Below are positions 51,865 through 61,849 of a stretch of 64,000 nt of DNA, piece after piece. The stretch comes from Artemia franciscana (taxonomy: Eukaryota > Arthropoda > Branchiopoda > Anostraca > Artemiidae). The stretch's first letter is position 1; each line of letters starts with the position of its first letter. The position numbers and the translations under genes are program-made. The notes under the pieces were generated by a model. The model made no database searches. It was not told the DNA's origin and saw only the letters and a list, made by a program, of their open reading frames with translations. The stretch is from NCBI RefSeq assembly GCF_032884065.1, contig NC_088868.1:2351043-2415042 (forward strand). Direction: 5' to 3'.

Positions 51865-51875
51865 AATTATTATAA

Positions 51876-52687
51876 AGCAAAATGATGAAGCGACATGGCA
51901 ACGTATGATTGAAAGCCAAATTCTTTAAAATTCTTTAAGAAAGCTCCGGTTTCGTGTTTTCAGTAGAGCACTAGTCTTTCAGAAGCATAAGCTTGCATAA
52001 GCTTCGTAGCGATAATTTTTGTTCGTTTTAAGTTTCAATTGTGCACTTTTTTTAAAATTAATCAAGTCTGAGGTCAATCTCCCAAAATCCAAACTTTCTA
52101 TGAAGAAATACAAGAAAAATAAGGAACAATAGTGTAACAGCGCGTTCGAGCTCCCCGAGATTACTTATCCTTAGCGTTTCACGAGACATAAATTACGTCA
52201 AGTTTAGTAGGATTGCTTCTTAAAACGGTCTAGATTAGTTTTCAGATAAGATATACCTGCTAACCCGGGAAAAATGCAGGATAACTGAGGATAAATGACG
52301 TCGTATATAAACAAAAAAAAATCTTTTCAAAAATAGGGAAAAAATGTGAAATTACAGGCAGAGAACAAAAAGGGGCAGCAAATGCGAAGGTGTTTGTAAA
52401 TAGGCTATGTTGACAATGGAGTGCAGGTGATTAATGCTGTTAGTCGCCTAGTTACATATTACGTTTCAGTTGACAAGTTCGCAGATAAGTATTTGTTATT
52501 ATCTTTTACAGATTATACTTAATATCAAGCGGATAGGTTGGATAAAGGATACTCGAAAGCTCTCTATGAAAGATGATAATTATTGATTACAAACGACAAG
52601 AGAAAGGATGAACGATGCTGATATACCTACAGTACTAAATTAGTAATTAAAATTATTATAATTGATTATTAATAACAACAATATTAC
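51876..52687 (-). other. Asx intron, little recognised
   Basis: GATAATTTTTGTTCGTTTTA near 52009 is a short echo of dispersed repeat family A. No other repeat or exon is seen. Confidence 0.5.
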
Positions 52688-53020
52688 TTGTTCATTTCCA
52701 AGTTTCGGCTGTACTGTCGGTGTTGGCATGACAATTGCTGTTGGCCTTACATTATGCTCATTCACAGATGGCAACCGAGGTGCAAGAGGTCTCTGGGCTG
52801 AGTTTACCATCAATACACTGGGCGCTTTTTCCGAACTAGTCACGGCTCTCATCCTTGCTTCCTTATTCGGAATGGACGGAGGTTTGAGTTGGTTTTCAAG
52901 TTGTCGGCAATTAGGGCTGCTCTGAATAACTGCCTTGCAAATTTGGTATGAGCGCTCAAGATTCACAGTGCCGGGTGGTGTTTTACTAGCACGTCCGTAA
53001 GAGCGTGACGGTGGCAATAC
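52688..53020 (-). CDS. Asx: Asx, internal exon with TPPGTVNLERSYQIC motif
   Basis: Acceptor TTCTTTTGCAG and donor GTAATATT define 333 nt, exactly 111 codons in phase 0. The peptide starts VLPPSRSYGRASK, then TPPGTVNLERSYQICKAVIQ and SSPNCRQLENQLKPPS. The NLERSYQIC-AVI block followed by an 'SPN..QL..QLKPP' segment is, as I remember it, a conserved internal motif of Asx/ASXL proteins. The rest is basic and Pro/Ser-rich. This is the most upstream exon I can identify; the HARE-HTH and DEUBAD exons are not in view. Confidence 0.75.
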
Positions 53021-53164
53021 CTGCAAAAGAAATTGCATATTAAAACCAAAAAAGGACACAATCGAATATCAAAATAGTTCCAGGAGTCAAATAGACTGAT
53101 ACACTGAAGATTGATGGATTGTAAAATATAGCAGTAAAAATATGATGAACAAAACAGCGTTATT

Positions 53165-53535
53165 AGTTTCTTTTTTTGTTTTTAGTTCTTTAGTTTCTTA
53201 GTTCTTTAGTACAGTTCTTAGTTCTTTAGTTTCTTCTTTTGTTTTAAGTTCTTTAGTTTCTTAGTTCTTTCTTAGTTCTTTAGTTCAGTTCTTAGTTCTT
53301 TAGTTTCTTCTTTTGTTTTAAGTTCTTTAGTTTCTTAGTTCTTTCTTAGTTCTTTAGTTCAGTTCTTAGTTCTTTAGTTTCTTCTTTTATATTTAGTTCT
53401 TTAGTTTCTTAGTTCTTTAGTTCAGTTCTTAGGTCTTTACTTCCTTCTTTTGTTTTAGTTCTTTAGTTCAGTTCTTTACTTTCTTCTTTTGTTTTTAGTT
53501 CTTTAGAAACGTTATTAGTTTCTTCTTCGTTATTA
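53165..53535. repeat. low-complexity TTAGTTCTTTAG repeats
   Basis: Degenerate units of TTTAGTTCTTTAGTTTCTTC and TTAGTTCTTTAGTTCAGTTC with a local ~64-bp period. No coding value. Confidence 0.9.
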
Positions 53536-53934
53536 GTTCTTGTTTTGATCTCCAATTGTTCCAGCGACCGTAAATATGTACAAATAGCACATAGAACGCT
53601 ATGAAATAAAACTAACACGCACAACTAATAGTTATGCGTGCTAGGGTACACGCACATTTCACATTACATTTAAAAGAGCCACTTGTGACCAAAAGCTTGA
53701 ACAGGAATTTTTAAGAGACCATTAACTGCATACAAGTAAAGAGCAAACCACGTCCCATAGTAACTGAGTGTTTAAAAACATGGTAAAAAAAACGAGTATA
53801 GTAAGAAACAATTTTTATCTAAAGGTGGTCCAGGACTGATCACTATTATATAAGGTTCATACCAAAAAAAAACTTTCGAGAAATTTGAAGAAGAGATTTA
53901 AACCACTGCAATCGGCAGAGAATCATGATGAAAA

Positions 53935-54466
53935 GTTCGCCCTCGGAATCACCGTGGTAAAAAACCTTTACTTAGAGGTTTTTAATCCTTTGTCTTGAGA
54001 ATCTCAATATTTCTTTTTTGCATTGATAGTATCCATGTCGCTCCTTTTCTTCTTTTGTAAAGTCTAGCAGGCTGTCGCAAGAGCGAAGGCTGTTTAGTGT
54101 TTCTCCCACGGAATCGCCGTAGTCAAAAACCTTTATGCAGAGGTTTTTAATCCTTTGTCTTGAAAATCTCAATATTTCTTTTTTACATTGATAGAATCCA
54201 TGTGGCTCCTTTTCTTCTTTTGTAAAGTCTAGCAGGCTGTCGCAAGAGTGAAGGCTGTTTAGTGTTTCGCCCTCGGAATCACCGTGGTCAAAAACCTTTG
54301 TCCAGAGGATTTTGATCATTTGTCTTGAAAATCTCAATATTTTTCTTTTACATTGATAGCATCCACGCGTCTCCTTTTCTTCTTTTGTAAAGTCTTGCAT
54401 GCTGTCGCCAGAGTGGAGACTGTTTAGTCTCCAAAAGCCACCAAACAAGAATGTTTGGTGGGTCAT
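53935..54466 (-). repeat. 165-bp tandem repeat, open in one frame (55-aa units)
   Basis: CTTTTCTTCTTTTGTAAAGT recurs at about 54043, 54208 and 54374. On minus, three units read without a stop: LNSLHSCDSLLDFTKEEKE, then a variable pair, then YQCKKEILRFSRQRIKNL and VFDYGDSVGET. A fourth partial unit after the stop continues the pattern. I do not recognise the peptide. It may be a decayed repeat gene or only a repeat whose length is a multiple of three. Confidence 0.7.
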
Positions 54467-54939
54467 TTAAAAGATCACCTCATATGCAGGTGTATTTTTT
54501 TATTTATTTATCCTTATAACATCATCGTAAAGTTCCACATGGCCTCGAAAATCAAACGTGATGCCATTACGTAGTGGAACTCTTATAATCTCCATGATAG
54601 AAAACCCATACCCTTGGTTTAAACTGTGATTCATCCGTTTCAAATATCATCCGTTTGTTCCTGCACGTTTATGGGTTATAAACGTTTGAATGGTTCGTTT
54701 TGAAACGTTTGACGTTTGATTGGTTCAATGGCTGCGTCGAAATATTTCTACTAAAACATTTCTACTATTCCTACAATATTATATTGTAGATATTTCTCTA
54801 CAATATTTCTATTATTTCTAAATAAATAGTGATAAAAATCAATAAATTATTTCTACTATTTCTACAATATTATATTGTAGAAATCTATATCTATATATAA
54901 AAATAAGTTGTATGTGGATGTGTGGGTCTGTCTGTCGGG

Positions 54940-55011
54940 TGACGTCATGTTTGTGTTTTGACTGACGTCATGAAGTTAGTTGTCGTCATTTTTGTTATGA
55001 CGGTGACGTCA
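54940..55011 (+). promoter_or_regulatory. cluster of TGACGTCA (CRE/ATF-type) palindromes
   Basis: TGACGTCA occurs at 54940, 54963 and 55004, just before the first ATG of the Helitron gene. The same cluster is kept in the leaders of most Helitron copies here (8028-8128, 12011-12042, 16395-16470, 19275-19345, 20605-20680, 24130-24205). TGACGTCA is the known binding site of CREB/ATF bZIP factors. A role as promoter is inference. Confidence 0.55.
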
Positions 55012-55028
55012 TTAAAGATATTTAAGAC

Positions 55029-55616
55029 ATGCGTTCACGTAGAAATCTATTAATGTTTAACTGTAAAATGACTGATGAACTTACAATGGCAACAGCCGAG
55101 GAAGATGCTCAAAGAGTGTATGCCAAAAAACTAGCTGCTGATAGAGAAAGTAAGAAAAGAAAGCGTGCCGAGGAATCAAAAGAACAGCAAGGAAACAGGC
55201 TTGAGGCTGATAGAGAAAGTAAGAAAAGAAAGCGTGCCGAGGAATCAAAAGAACAGCAAGGAAACAGGCTTGAGGCTGATAGAGAAAGAAAGAACAGAAA
55301 GCGTGCCGAGGAACTACCAGAGCAACGCGAAACCAGACTTGCTGCTAAAAGAGAAAGTGGAAAAAGAAGGCGTGCCGAGGAACTACCAGAGCAACATGAA
55401 ACCAGACTTGCTGCTAAAAGAGAAAGTGAAAAAAGAAGGCGTGCCGAGGAATCACAAGAACAGCAAGAAATCAGGCTTGCTGCTGATAGAGAAAGTAAGA
55501 AAAGAAAGCGTGCCGAGGAATCAGAGCAACCTGAAAGTTATCGCCTGGCATTCAGGTACAGCCCAGTCGATGATTATAGCTTGAGTAGATGTGTTCAAAT
55601 CGGGACTATGTCTTAA
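55029..55616 (+). pseudogene. Helitron protein, N-terminal part with six 23-aa repeats
   Basis: Starts [20 protein letters not shown], about 18 bp after the last TGACGTCA. Six repeats of 23 residues, such as ADRESKKRKRAEESKEQQGN, are predicted helical and basic, with NLS-like KKRKR or KRRR in each. The frame ends YSPVDDYSLSRCVQIGTMS with TAA at 55614-55616. The sister at 18613-19206 has AAA (Lys) there and goes on to ICPYC, so this stop is a point change within the long Helitron protein. The repeats are 69 bp each and nearly identical in DNA, so copy number could change by slippage. Confidence 0.8.
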
Positions 55617-57420
55617 ATTTGTCCCTATTGCAAGGCCTTGAAATTCAATGGTGAAACAATGGGAATGTGTTGCGCCTCAGGAAAAGTTAAACTTCCTCTA
55701 TTGGCTGCACCACCAGAGCCATTGAAGACTTTCCTTACTGGAACTACGTCAGAATCTAAACGTTTTTGTCACAAATCAGAAAATATAACTCATGTTTTTC
55801 AAATGACGTCGTTTGGAGCCCAAATCGAAAATCCAGATCAATTTATGTCTACTTTCAAAGTAAAAGGGCAAATTTATCATAGAGCAGGGTCCCTTCTACC
55901 ATTCTCAGGCGAGAATCATAAATTTTTACAATTGTACTTCATCAGTGATAGAAATTCTGAATTGAATGCAGGTTGCGAAATTTCTCCCAACGTTGAAAGG
56001 ACAAGCGTTTCCCAATTGCAACATCTTTTCCACGAAAATAATAATTTAGTGCGTCTGTTCAAAACAGCCATCGATTTGATGCCTACTGATACGCATAAAA
56101 TTGTTATTTCCACTGACAAAAACGCCTCCTGGCCAACATGTGCGTAGATACAATGCTCCAACTATCGACGAAGTGGCAATCGTTATGGTCGGTGATCAGT
56201 TTTTACCTCGAGATATTATTCTTCATAAGCGAAACGCTCAGTTGTTAAGAATTGCTGAAACTCATCGATGCTACGATGCCCTACAATATCCTATCATTTT
56301 TTGGGATGGAGCCGCCGGCTATCACTTTAATATTAAATTGATGAATCCAGCCACTAACAAAGAAATGAATAAAAAATGCAGTGCAATGCATTATTATTCC
56401 TATAGACTAATGATTCGGCAGGATGAAGAAAATATTTTAAAATGCCGTCAATTGTTTCACCAATTCGTCGTTGATATGTATGCTAAACTTGAATCAGAAA
56501 GTTTGCTATATATCCGCCAGAATCAGACCAAGCTCCGCTCTGAACAATACATTCATTTGCGAGATGCAGTTATAAATGACGGTAATACCACAAACGTTGG
56601 AAGATTAACAATTTTACCTTCGTCATATGCTGGCAGTCCCCGTCATATGCATGAATATACTCAAGATGCTATTGCGTATGTTCGTCTCTATGGTCGTCCA
56701 GATTTATTTATTACATTTACATGTAATCAATCTTGGGACGAGAAACTGCAGCTTTTACTTCAAGGACAATCGGCGGTTCATAGACATGGCATTACGGCCC
56801 GTGTCTTCCGGCAAAAGTTGAAATCACTGATAAACTACATAGTAAATTTTGAAGTGTTTGAGTCAGTGCGATGCTGGATGTACTCAGTGGAATGGCAAAA
56901 ACGAGGTTTGCCACACGTACATATACTAATCTGGCTACATAAAAAAATTACTTCGAACGAAATTGATGATGTGATTTCCGCTGAAATACCTGATGAAAAT
57001 GTCGATAACATGATATTATTGTAAAAAATATGATACATGGACCTTGCGGTGCACTGAACGAAAATTCACCATGCATGGCCAAAGGAAGGTGCACAAAGCA
57101 ATATCCTCGACTTTTAGTATCCAACACAATTACTGGCAATGATGGTTACCCACAATATAGAAGAAGATCTACTGAAGATGGCGGTAAAACAGCAATAATA
57201 AAGAAGCGTAACGGTACCACCATCGAAGTAGATAACCAGTGGGTTGTTCCATATTCCCCATTATTATCAAAAACATTTAATGCACACATAAACGTTGAAT
57301 ACTGTAACTCCGTAAAGGCAATCAAACACATATGTAAATACGTCAACAAAGGCAGTAACATGGCAGTTTTTGGCTTGCAGCCCGAAATCAAAGATATCGA
57401 CGAAATCGTACAATATCAGG
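55617..57420 (+). pseudogene. Helitron Rep (HUH nuclease) region, broken
   Basis: Rep nicks and joins single-stranded DNA during rolling-circle transposition. The sequence opens with a CPYC...CC zinc-like motif. Motif 1 is seen as LFITFTCNQSWDE (near 56705) and motif 2 as GLPHVHILIWL (near 56905), which holds the HxH of the HUH fold. Motif 3 is EYCNSVKAIKHICKYVNKGS (near 57300-57350). In motif 3 the first of the usual two tyrosines is His (57327-57329), while the second (57339-57341) remains. An extra A near 56120 and a 7-base loss near 57008, relative to 18371-18484, shift the frame. At about 57420 the text jumps from DEIVQYQA to ANKPLQDLGMPSPN, so the Rep-helicase linker is deleted. Confidence 0.85.
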
Positions 57421-58930
57421 CGGCAAACAAACCTCTTCAGGATTTGGGAATGCCTTCACCTAACCGTATCGCTGCTGTTTCGACATGTGTAGAGTTGGAT
57501 CGTGAACAAAGTTACAGTACGAGTGATCTATTGTCGTATGTACAAAATAACATTTCCAAGTTAACGTCGGAACAAAAAGACATTTATGATACGATAATGC
57601 ATTGTGTCGATAACAACGTTGGAGAAATTTTCTTTTTGGATGCGCCAGGAGGTACTGGTAAAACGTTTGTGATAAAACTGATTCTGGCATCAATTCGATC
57701 AAAAAATTATATAACGTTGGCAATTGCGTCGTCCGGAATAGCCGCAACATTGCTGCCTGGTGGAAGAACTGCTCATTCCGCTTTGAAATTGCCTCTGAAT
57801 TTGCATTCTACAGAAACTCCCACGTGCAATATTTCCAAATCATCTGGGATGGGTAAAGTATTGCAGCAATGCAAACTTATTATTTGGGATGAGTGCACAA
57901 TGGCACACAAAAAATCGCTCGAGGCTCTGGATCAATACTTGAAAGATTTGCGAGGGAAGTCGAAACCCTTTGGCAGCACATTAATATTGCTTGCGGGAGA
58001 TTTCAGGCAAACATTACCTATAATACCTAGATCAACTCCTGCAGACGAAATGAATGCTTGCCTGAAAAATTCTAATTTATGGGCACACGTAAAAACATTA
58101 AAACTAACAACAAATATGCGTGTCAGATTGCAAAACGATGACTCTGGTCAAACATTTTCAGATCAATTGCTGGCAATTGGAAACGGAAAGCTCCCAGTAG
58201 ACTCAATTTCAGAACGTATACAACTACCTGCTGATTTCTGTAATTTAGTGACGTCCAAAAATGAATTGATTGAAAAAGTATTTCCGAATATTCTAAAAAA
58301 TTATAAAAATAATAAATGGCTTGCACCCAAAAATATAGAAATGATTCTTGCACCCAAAAATATAGACGTCCACGAAATCAACAATATTGTTTTGACCAAG
58401 ATTCGAGACCAGGCAGTCCTTTACAAGTCAGTCGACACAATTTTGGAACCAAATGAAGCGGTTAATTATCCATCTGAATTTTTAAATTCCGTGGATCTTT
58501 CAGGGTTTCCACCACACGTGCTACAACTAAAAATAGGCGTACCAATAATACTTTTAAGAAATATCAACGCACCAAAGCCTTGCAATGGCACGCGACTTGC
58601 CAGAAAAAAAAACAATGGAAAACCTAATAGAGGTCACAATCTTGACAGGGCCTTTTGAGGGTGAGGCTGTTCTTATTCCTCGCATTCCCATGATTCCAAC
58701 GGATCTGCCTTTTCAATTTAAAAGATTGCAATTCCCAATTCGATTAGCATTTGCAATCACCATTAACAAATCTCAAGGCCAATCATTAGAAAAATGTGGT
58801 ATAGATCTTAATACTGATTGTTTTTCCTATTGACAATTGTACGTTGCATGTTCGAGGGTCGGTAAACCTGACAATCTATTTATATGCAGCGACAATTGGA
58901 CAGCGAAGAATGTTGTATATTCGCAAGTTT
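57421..58930 (+). pseudogene. Helitron Pif1-type helicase, broken near the C-terminus
   Basis: A superfamily 1 helicase of the Pif1 type that unwinds DNA during transposition. Walker A is APGGTGKTF (57642-57668), Walker B IIWDECTM (near 57880), and motif III GDFRQTLPI (near 58000). Late motifs LAFAITINKSQGQSLEKC and [17 protein letters not shown] follow. An A run near 58602-58611 shifts the frame before [21 protein letters not shown] at 58831-58833 replaces the Gly codon kept in 17731-18320. A small duplication (LAPKNIEMI/LAPKNIDVH, 58320-58373) is absent from that sister. The ATPase core is intact as sequence but lies in a broken reading frame overall. Confidence 0.9.
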
Positions 58931-59256
58931 TACGCAGTTAATTTGTATTGTATCTATATATCTATCTATCTATATAAAGACGAGTTGTGTGTATGCATGT
59001 TTGTTTGTTTGTAAAAAGAGCGTTTGCATATGGCGTCATTATTAGTACATAAGGCTTTGTATATGCACAGACAATGGGAAAGCCAAGAATGTTGTATATT
59101 CGCAAGTTTTACGTAGTTTGAAACACATATATAAATCTATCTATATTCACAGGTGGAACAGAGGGACAAAACTACAATGGCGCGTAACTAATATGGCGCG
59201 TAACGACTTACGCGCGCGGGGGGGGGGGGCTTGGGGGGCACGAAGCGCCCCACCAA

Positions 59257-59297
59257 CTAGGTGTTGCGGTGGCGCGAAGCGCCACCCCAACAGCTAG
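59257..59297 (+). other. Helitron 3' terminal palindrome with CTAG
   Basis: GTGGCGC-GAA-GCGCCAC is the central hairpin, flanked by CTAGGTGTTG on the left and CAACAGCTAG on the right, so the whole 41-nt end is a palindrome with few mismatches. A second smaller hairpin (GGGGCACGAAGCGCCCC) precedes it. The same end occurs on minus at 14289, 17374, 19386 and 20729. In known Helitrons the hairpin is the transposition terminator and the CTRR lies some bases outside it; here CTAG is part of the stem. Confidence 0.85.
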
Positions 59298-60187
59298 TCT
59301 ATACATATATATAAATAAGTTGTCTGTGTGTCTGTCGAGTGACGTTACTGTCCGCATATGACGTCTGAATTATTTCATCACATACCAATTCAAAAACGAA
59401 TGTATTCAAGCCGAAGTAGCTCAGTTATATAACTACCTGTTTGGCGCAGTTGGTTTGACCTTAGCGTGGTAATACGGGACCCAGAGATCGAACCAAAACT
59501 AAAAAAGCTAAAAAACTAAAAAAAAACTAAAAAAGGTAAAAAACTAAAAACAAAAAAAGAAAAAAACTAAAAAAAACTAAAAAAAGGGTAAAAACAGCAA
59601 AAAAACTAAAAAGAAAAAAAGAAAAACTAATAAAAGAACTAAAAACTGAAAAAGAAAAAAAAAACTAAAAAAAGGAAAAAAACTGAAAAATAAAGGAGAA
59701 AAAGAAAACTAAAAAAAAATAATAAAAAAAACTAAACAAGGTAAAAACTACAAAAAAAAACTAAAAAGAAAAAAGAAAAAACTAAAAAGCTAAAAAATAG
59801 GTAAAAACCAAAAAAAAATTAAAAAAAAAAGGAAAAACAAAAAATTTATTTCATCATATACCAATTCAAAAACGAATGTATATACAGACCGGAACACAGG
59901 GAATATAAATGACGACCGGGACACTCAAAGGAGATTACAGACTGGGACACCGGGACACAAATGACGACTGGGACGTGTGTGTCGACTGAAGTCATGTTTG
60001 TGTGTCGACTGACATCATGTTTGTCGACTATAAATGACGACTGGGACACAGAGACACAACTACAACGGGGACGCCGGGGGGCACAGGGGGATATATAAAT
60101 GACGATGGGGACACAGGGAATGTTTGATGACGATGACGATAGGGACACAGGGAATGCCCCCACCAACTAGGTGTTGGGGTGGCGCTT
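59298..60187 (+). mobile_element. non-autonomous Helitron abutting the previous one
   Basis: The 5' end TCTATACATATATATAAATA starts at the base after the CTAG of the larger element. Inside are the beginning of the tRNA-like segment (AAGCCGAAGTAGCTCAG near 59408) fused to a SINE head (TGGCGCAGTTGG ... GAGATCGAACC, 59438-59493), A-rich AAAAACTAAAAAAGG sequence, GACGACCGGGACAC-type repeats (59885-60155) and the start of the 3' palindrome. The palindrome breaks off at about 60187. Confidence 0.75.
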
Positions 60188-60312
60188 CACCCCCTTTCAT
60201 TCCTCCCAACCCCACCTTACCCCCCTGCCCACCCTTACCTCCCTAGCCAATCCTTATCTCCCTAGCCCCAACCTTAACTCCCGAACCCACCCTTCCTCCC
60301 CTAATCACCCTG
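60188..60312. repeat. C-rich repeats (ACCTTACCTCCCTAGCC)
   Basis: About five degenerate units of roughly 25 bp with CCCACCCTTACCTCCCTAG. It lies between the broken Helitron end and a LINE tail and is probably the 3' UTR of that LINE. Confidence 0.7.
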
Positions 60313-60600
60313 CCACCCATAATAAAATTTAACATTTATCCCCCAGAAAATAATCTTTTAATTTCTTTTTAAACTGAGGTACGTGTTCCGCCATCCTAAT
60401 GCTCACTGGTAGTTCATTCTATACACTTGGACCCAGGTGCTTCATTGAGAATGAAGACCGGGTACCATGACGTAAATCCACAACTATATCACTACTATGC
60501 CTTGTTCGATAATTATGCAGATCACTATTTGTTTGGTAAATTAAAAGGCCTTTTAAAATTTTTAGATTACTCTGATTTAGAGCTTATCCCCTTAAACGAA
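60313..60600 (-). mobile_element. LINE remnant, CR1-like ORF2 C-terminus
   Basis: On minus it reads LIYQTNSDLHNYRTRHSSD, then HGTRSSFSMKHLGPSV, a TAG where Trp is expected, NELPVSIRMAEHVPQFKKKL and KDYFLGDKC before a stop. 'HNYRTR', 'GPxxWNxLP' and a final 'FKKKLK' are the typical end of CR1-type reverse transcriptase ORFs. It lacks the catalytic part. Confidence 0.75.
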
Positions 60601-61409
60601 AGCATTTCAAGGGATTGATTAATTCAGCTTTCTAACCTGGTTCACGATATGTTTAAGGACTAAGAGGATTACTTCCTAAAAAGATTTCTCTGGGAGTCTT
60701 ATTCAGACAAATAAAACTATTCAGACAAATAAATTCATCTTCCAACTGTAAATCTGCATACGATCGTTAATTCTACAAAACAAGATAGGAAATTTTATTT
60801 TTCTATTAATTTTATTAATTGTCGTTATTTTTTATTAATTTATTAATTTTTTATTTTATTAATTTTATTGTTTTATTAATGTGTCGTTATTAATCAAGAT
60901 ATGCGGTTAGCTAACTATGTTACAATAATGTTAGTCACCAAATTTATTATTTACTCCTGTATTATTTATTTTTTCCAACAGGACTTTTGAGCCTGTAAAT
61001 CCAATTTCCAACGGAGTCCTATCTTTTTTTTTCAATTAGTAAGTCCTTAGGACAAGACTATTCCACAAAAGGAAGAAAATGTATTGGTTCACTAGAAAAT
61101 GGAGTTACGAAAAGGACCGTTGTACGAAAAGGATGGCTGTAGAGAGAATGCCTTGTTCATGGAGATGGTTGTGGATAGATGTAGATATAGATCATAAACC
61201 GTATACAAACTTAGCATGATATTGCGGGATTCCAGATTAGGCGGTACTTTATCCCAATATTTAACCTTCAAACAGGGGTGTACGTGAGGAAGGGGGGAGG
61301 GGACTTTTGGGCCATGACCCCACCTAAACTCTAAATGTTCCCGAACGTCTTGGCAAGTCTTATTTGAACCATCAAACATTTTTCTCCTGTCTTCTCAAAT
61401 TTATTTTAG
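60601..61409. other. non-coding stretch, nothing recognised
   Basis: AT-rich with TTTTATTAATT echoes near 60820-60880. It has a strong pyrimidine tract at its right end that serves the possible exon starting at 61410. Confidence 0.5.
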
Positions 61410-61600
61410 TTCACAAATTCATAATATGGAAAGAGTTAAGATTATGGAACTCTCATTGTACCGATTCAATCCGGTTTACAATCATGAACTCAGTTTTCAA
61501 TATTTAGCCACAATACATGAAAAAGGATATGAGAGTCAATCACAGAAACATTTAATCTTCAAGGCCTGGGAGAACATTTCCAGAGAAAAAAATATAGATG
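61410..61600 (+). CDS. possible internal exon of an unknown plus-strand gene
   Basis: A good acceptor (TCTCCTGTCTTCTC then TTTATTTTAG) and donor (GATG|GTAAGAAT) bracket 191 nt that are open throughout. The peptide is SQIHNMERVKIMELSLYRFN, then PVYNHELSFQYLATIHEKGY and ESQSQKHLIFKAWENISREK. Composition is that of an ordinary globular protein, unlike the repeat frames around it. The phases (two bases needed before, one left over) mean it cannot stand alone. I do not recognise the family. It could also be a fragment of an unknown mobile element. Confidence 0.4.
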
Positions 61601-61624
61601 GTAAGAATCATATTACTAATTAGG

Positions 61625-61690
61625 CAAAACTACGACTACTACTAACAACTCACTACGGCACAAACGTTCAATAGCAGTGTAATTGAGCCC
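61625..61690 (-). mobile_element. LINE 3' tail (family B), very short
   Basis: CTACGACTACTACTAACAAC and CACTACGGCACAAA match the tails at 39680, 50940 and 62549. It starts about 25 bp after the donor of the possible exon. Confidence 0.55.
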
Positions 61691-61849
61691 CAGCAAAAAG
61701 CCCTCACGACATGTATTTTCAAAGGAATAGACGTATCATTAGTAAATTAACCAGATGACGCATTGAATGTAAGTAGAACACAAGAAAAAAACTGTTCAAG
61801 TGAAAACTGGTGTGTAAGTAGAACAGGGGGGGGGGTTAAAGAAAACTTT

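Larger units (their letters stand above)
54890..59297 (+). mobile_element. near full-length Helitron (autonomous type, decayed), 4.4 kb
   Basis: The 5' end TCTATATATAAAAATAAGTT follows an A, and the 3' end is a GC-rich palindrome closing in CTAG at 59294-59297. It encodes an N-terminal repeat region, a HUH Rep domain and a Pif1-type helicase, the hallmark of Helitrons. At least two stop codons, three frameshifts and one large internal deletion disable it. Its 3' part contains further echoes of the helicase C-terminus (58.85-58.93 and 59.05-59.12 kb) around a second 5'-leader-like piece at 58.95-59.0 kb. The next Helitron begins at the very next base. Confidence 0.9.

Noticed and set aside
55638..56147. 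A separate gene downstream of the 23-aa repeat ORF
   Set aside because: It is the continuation of the same Helitron protein after a point-mutation stop; the sister at 18613 reads through.
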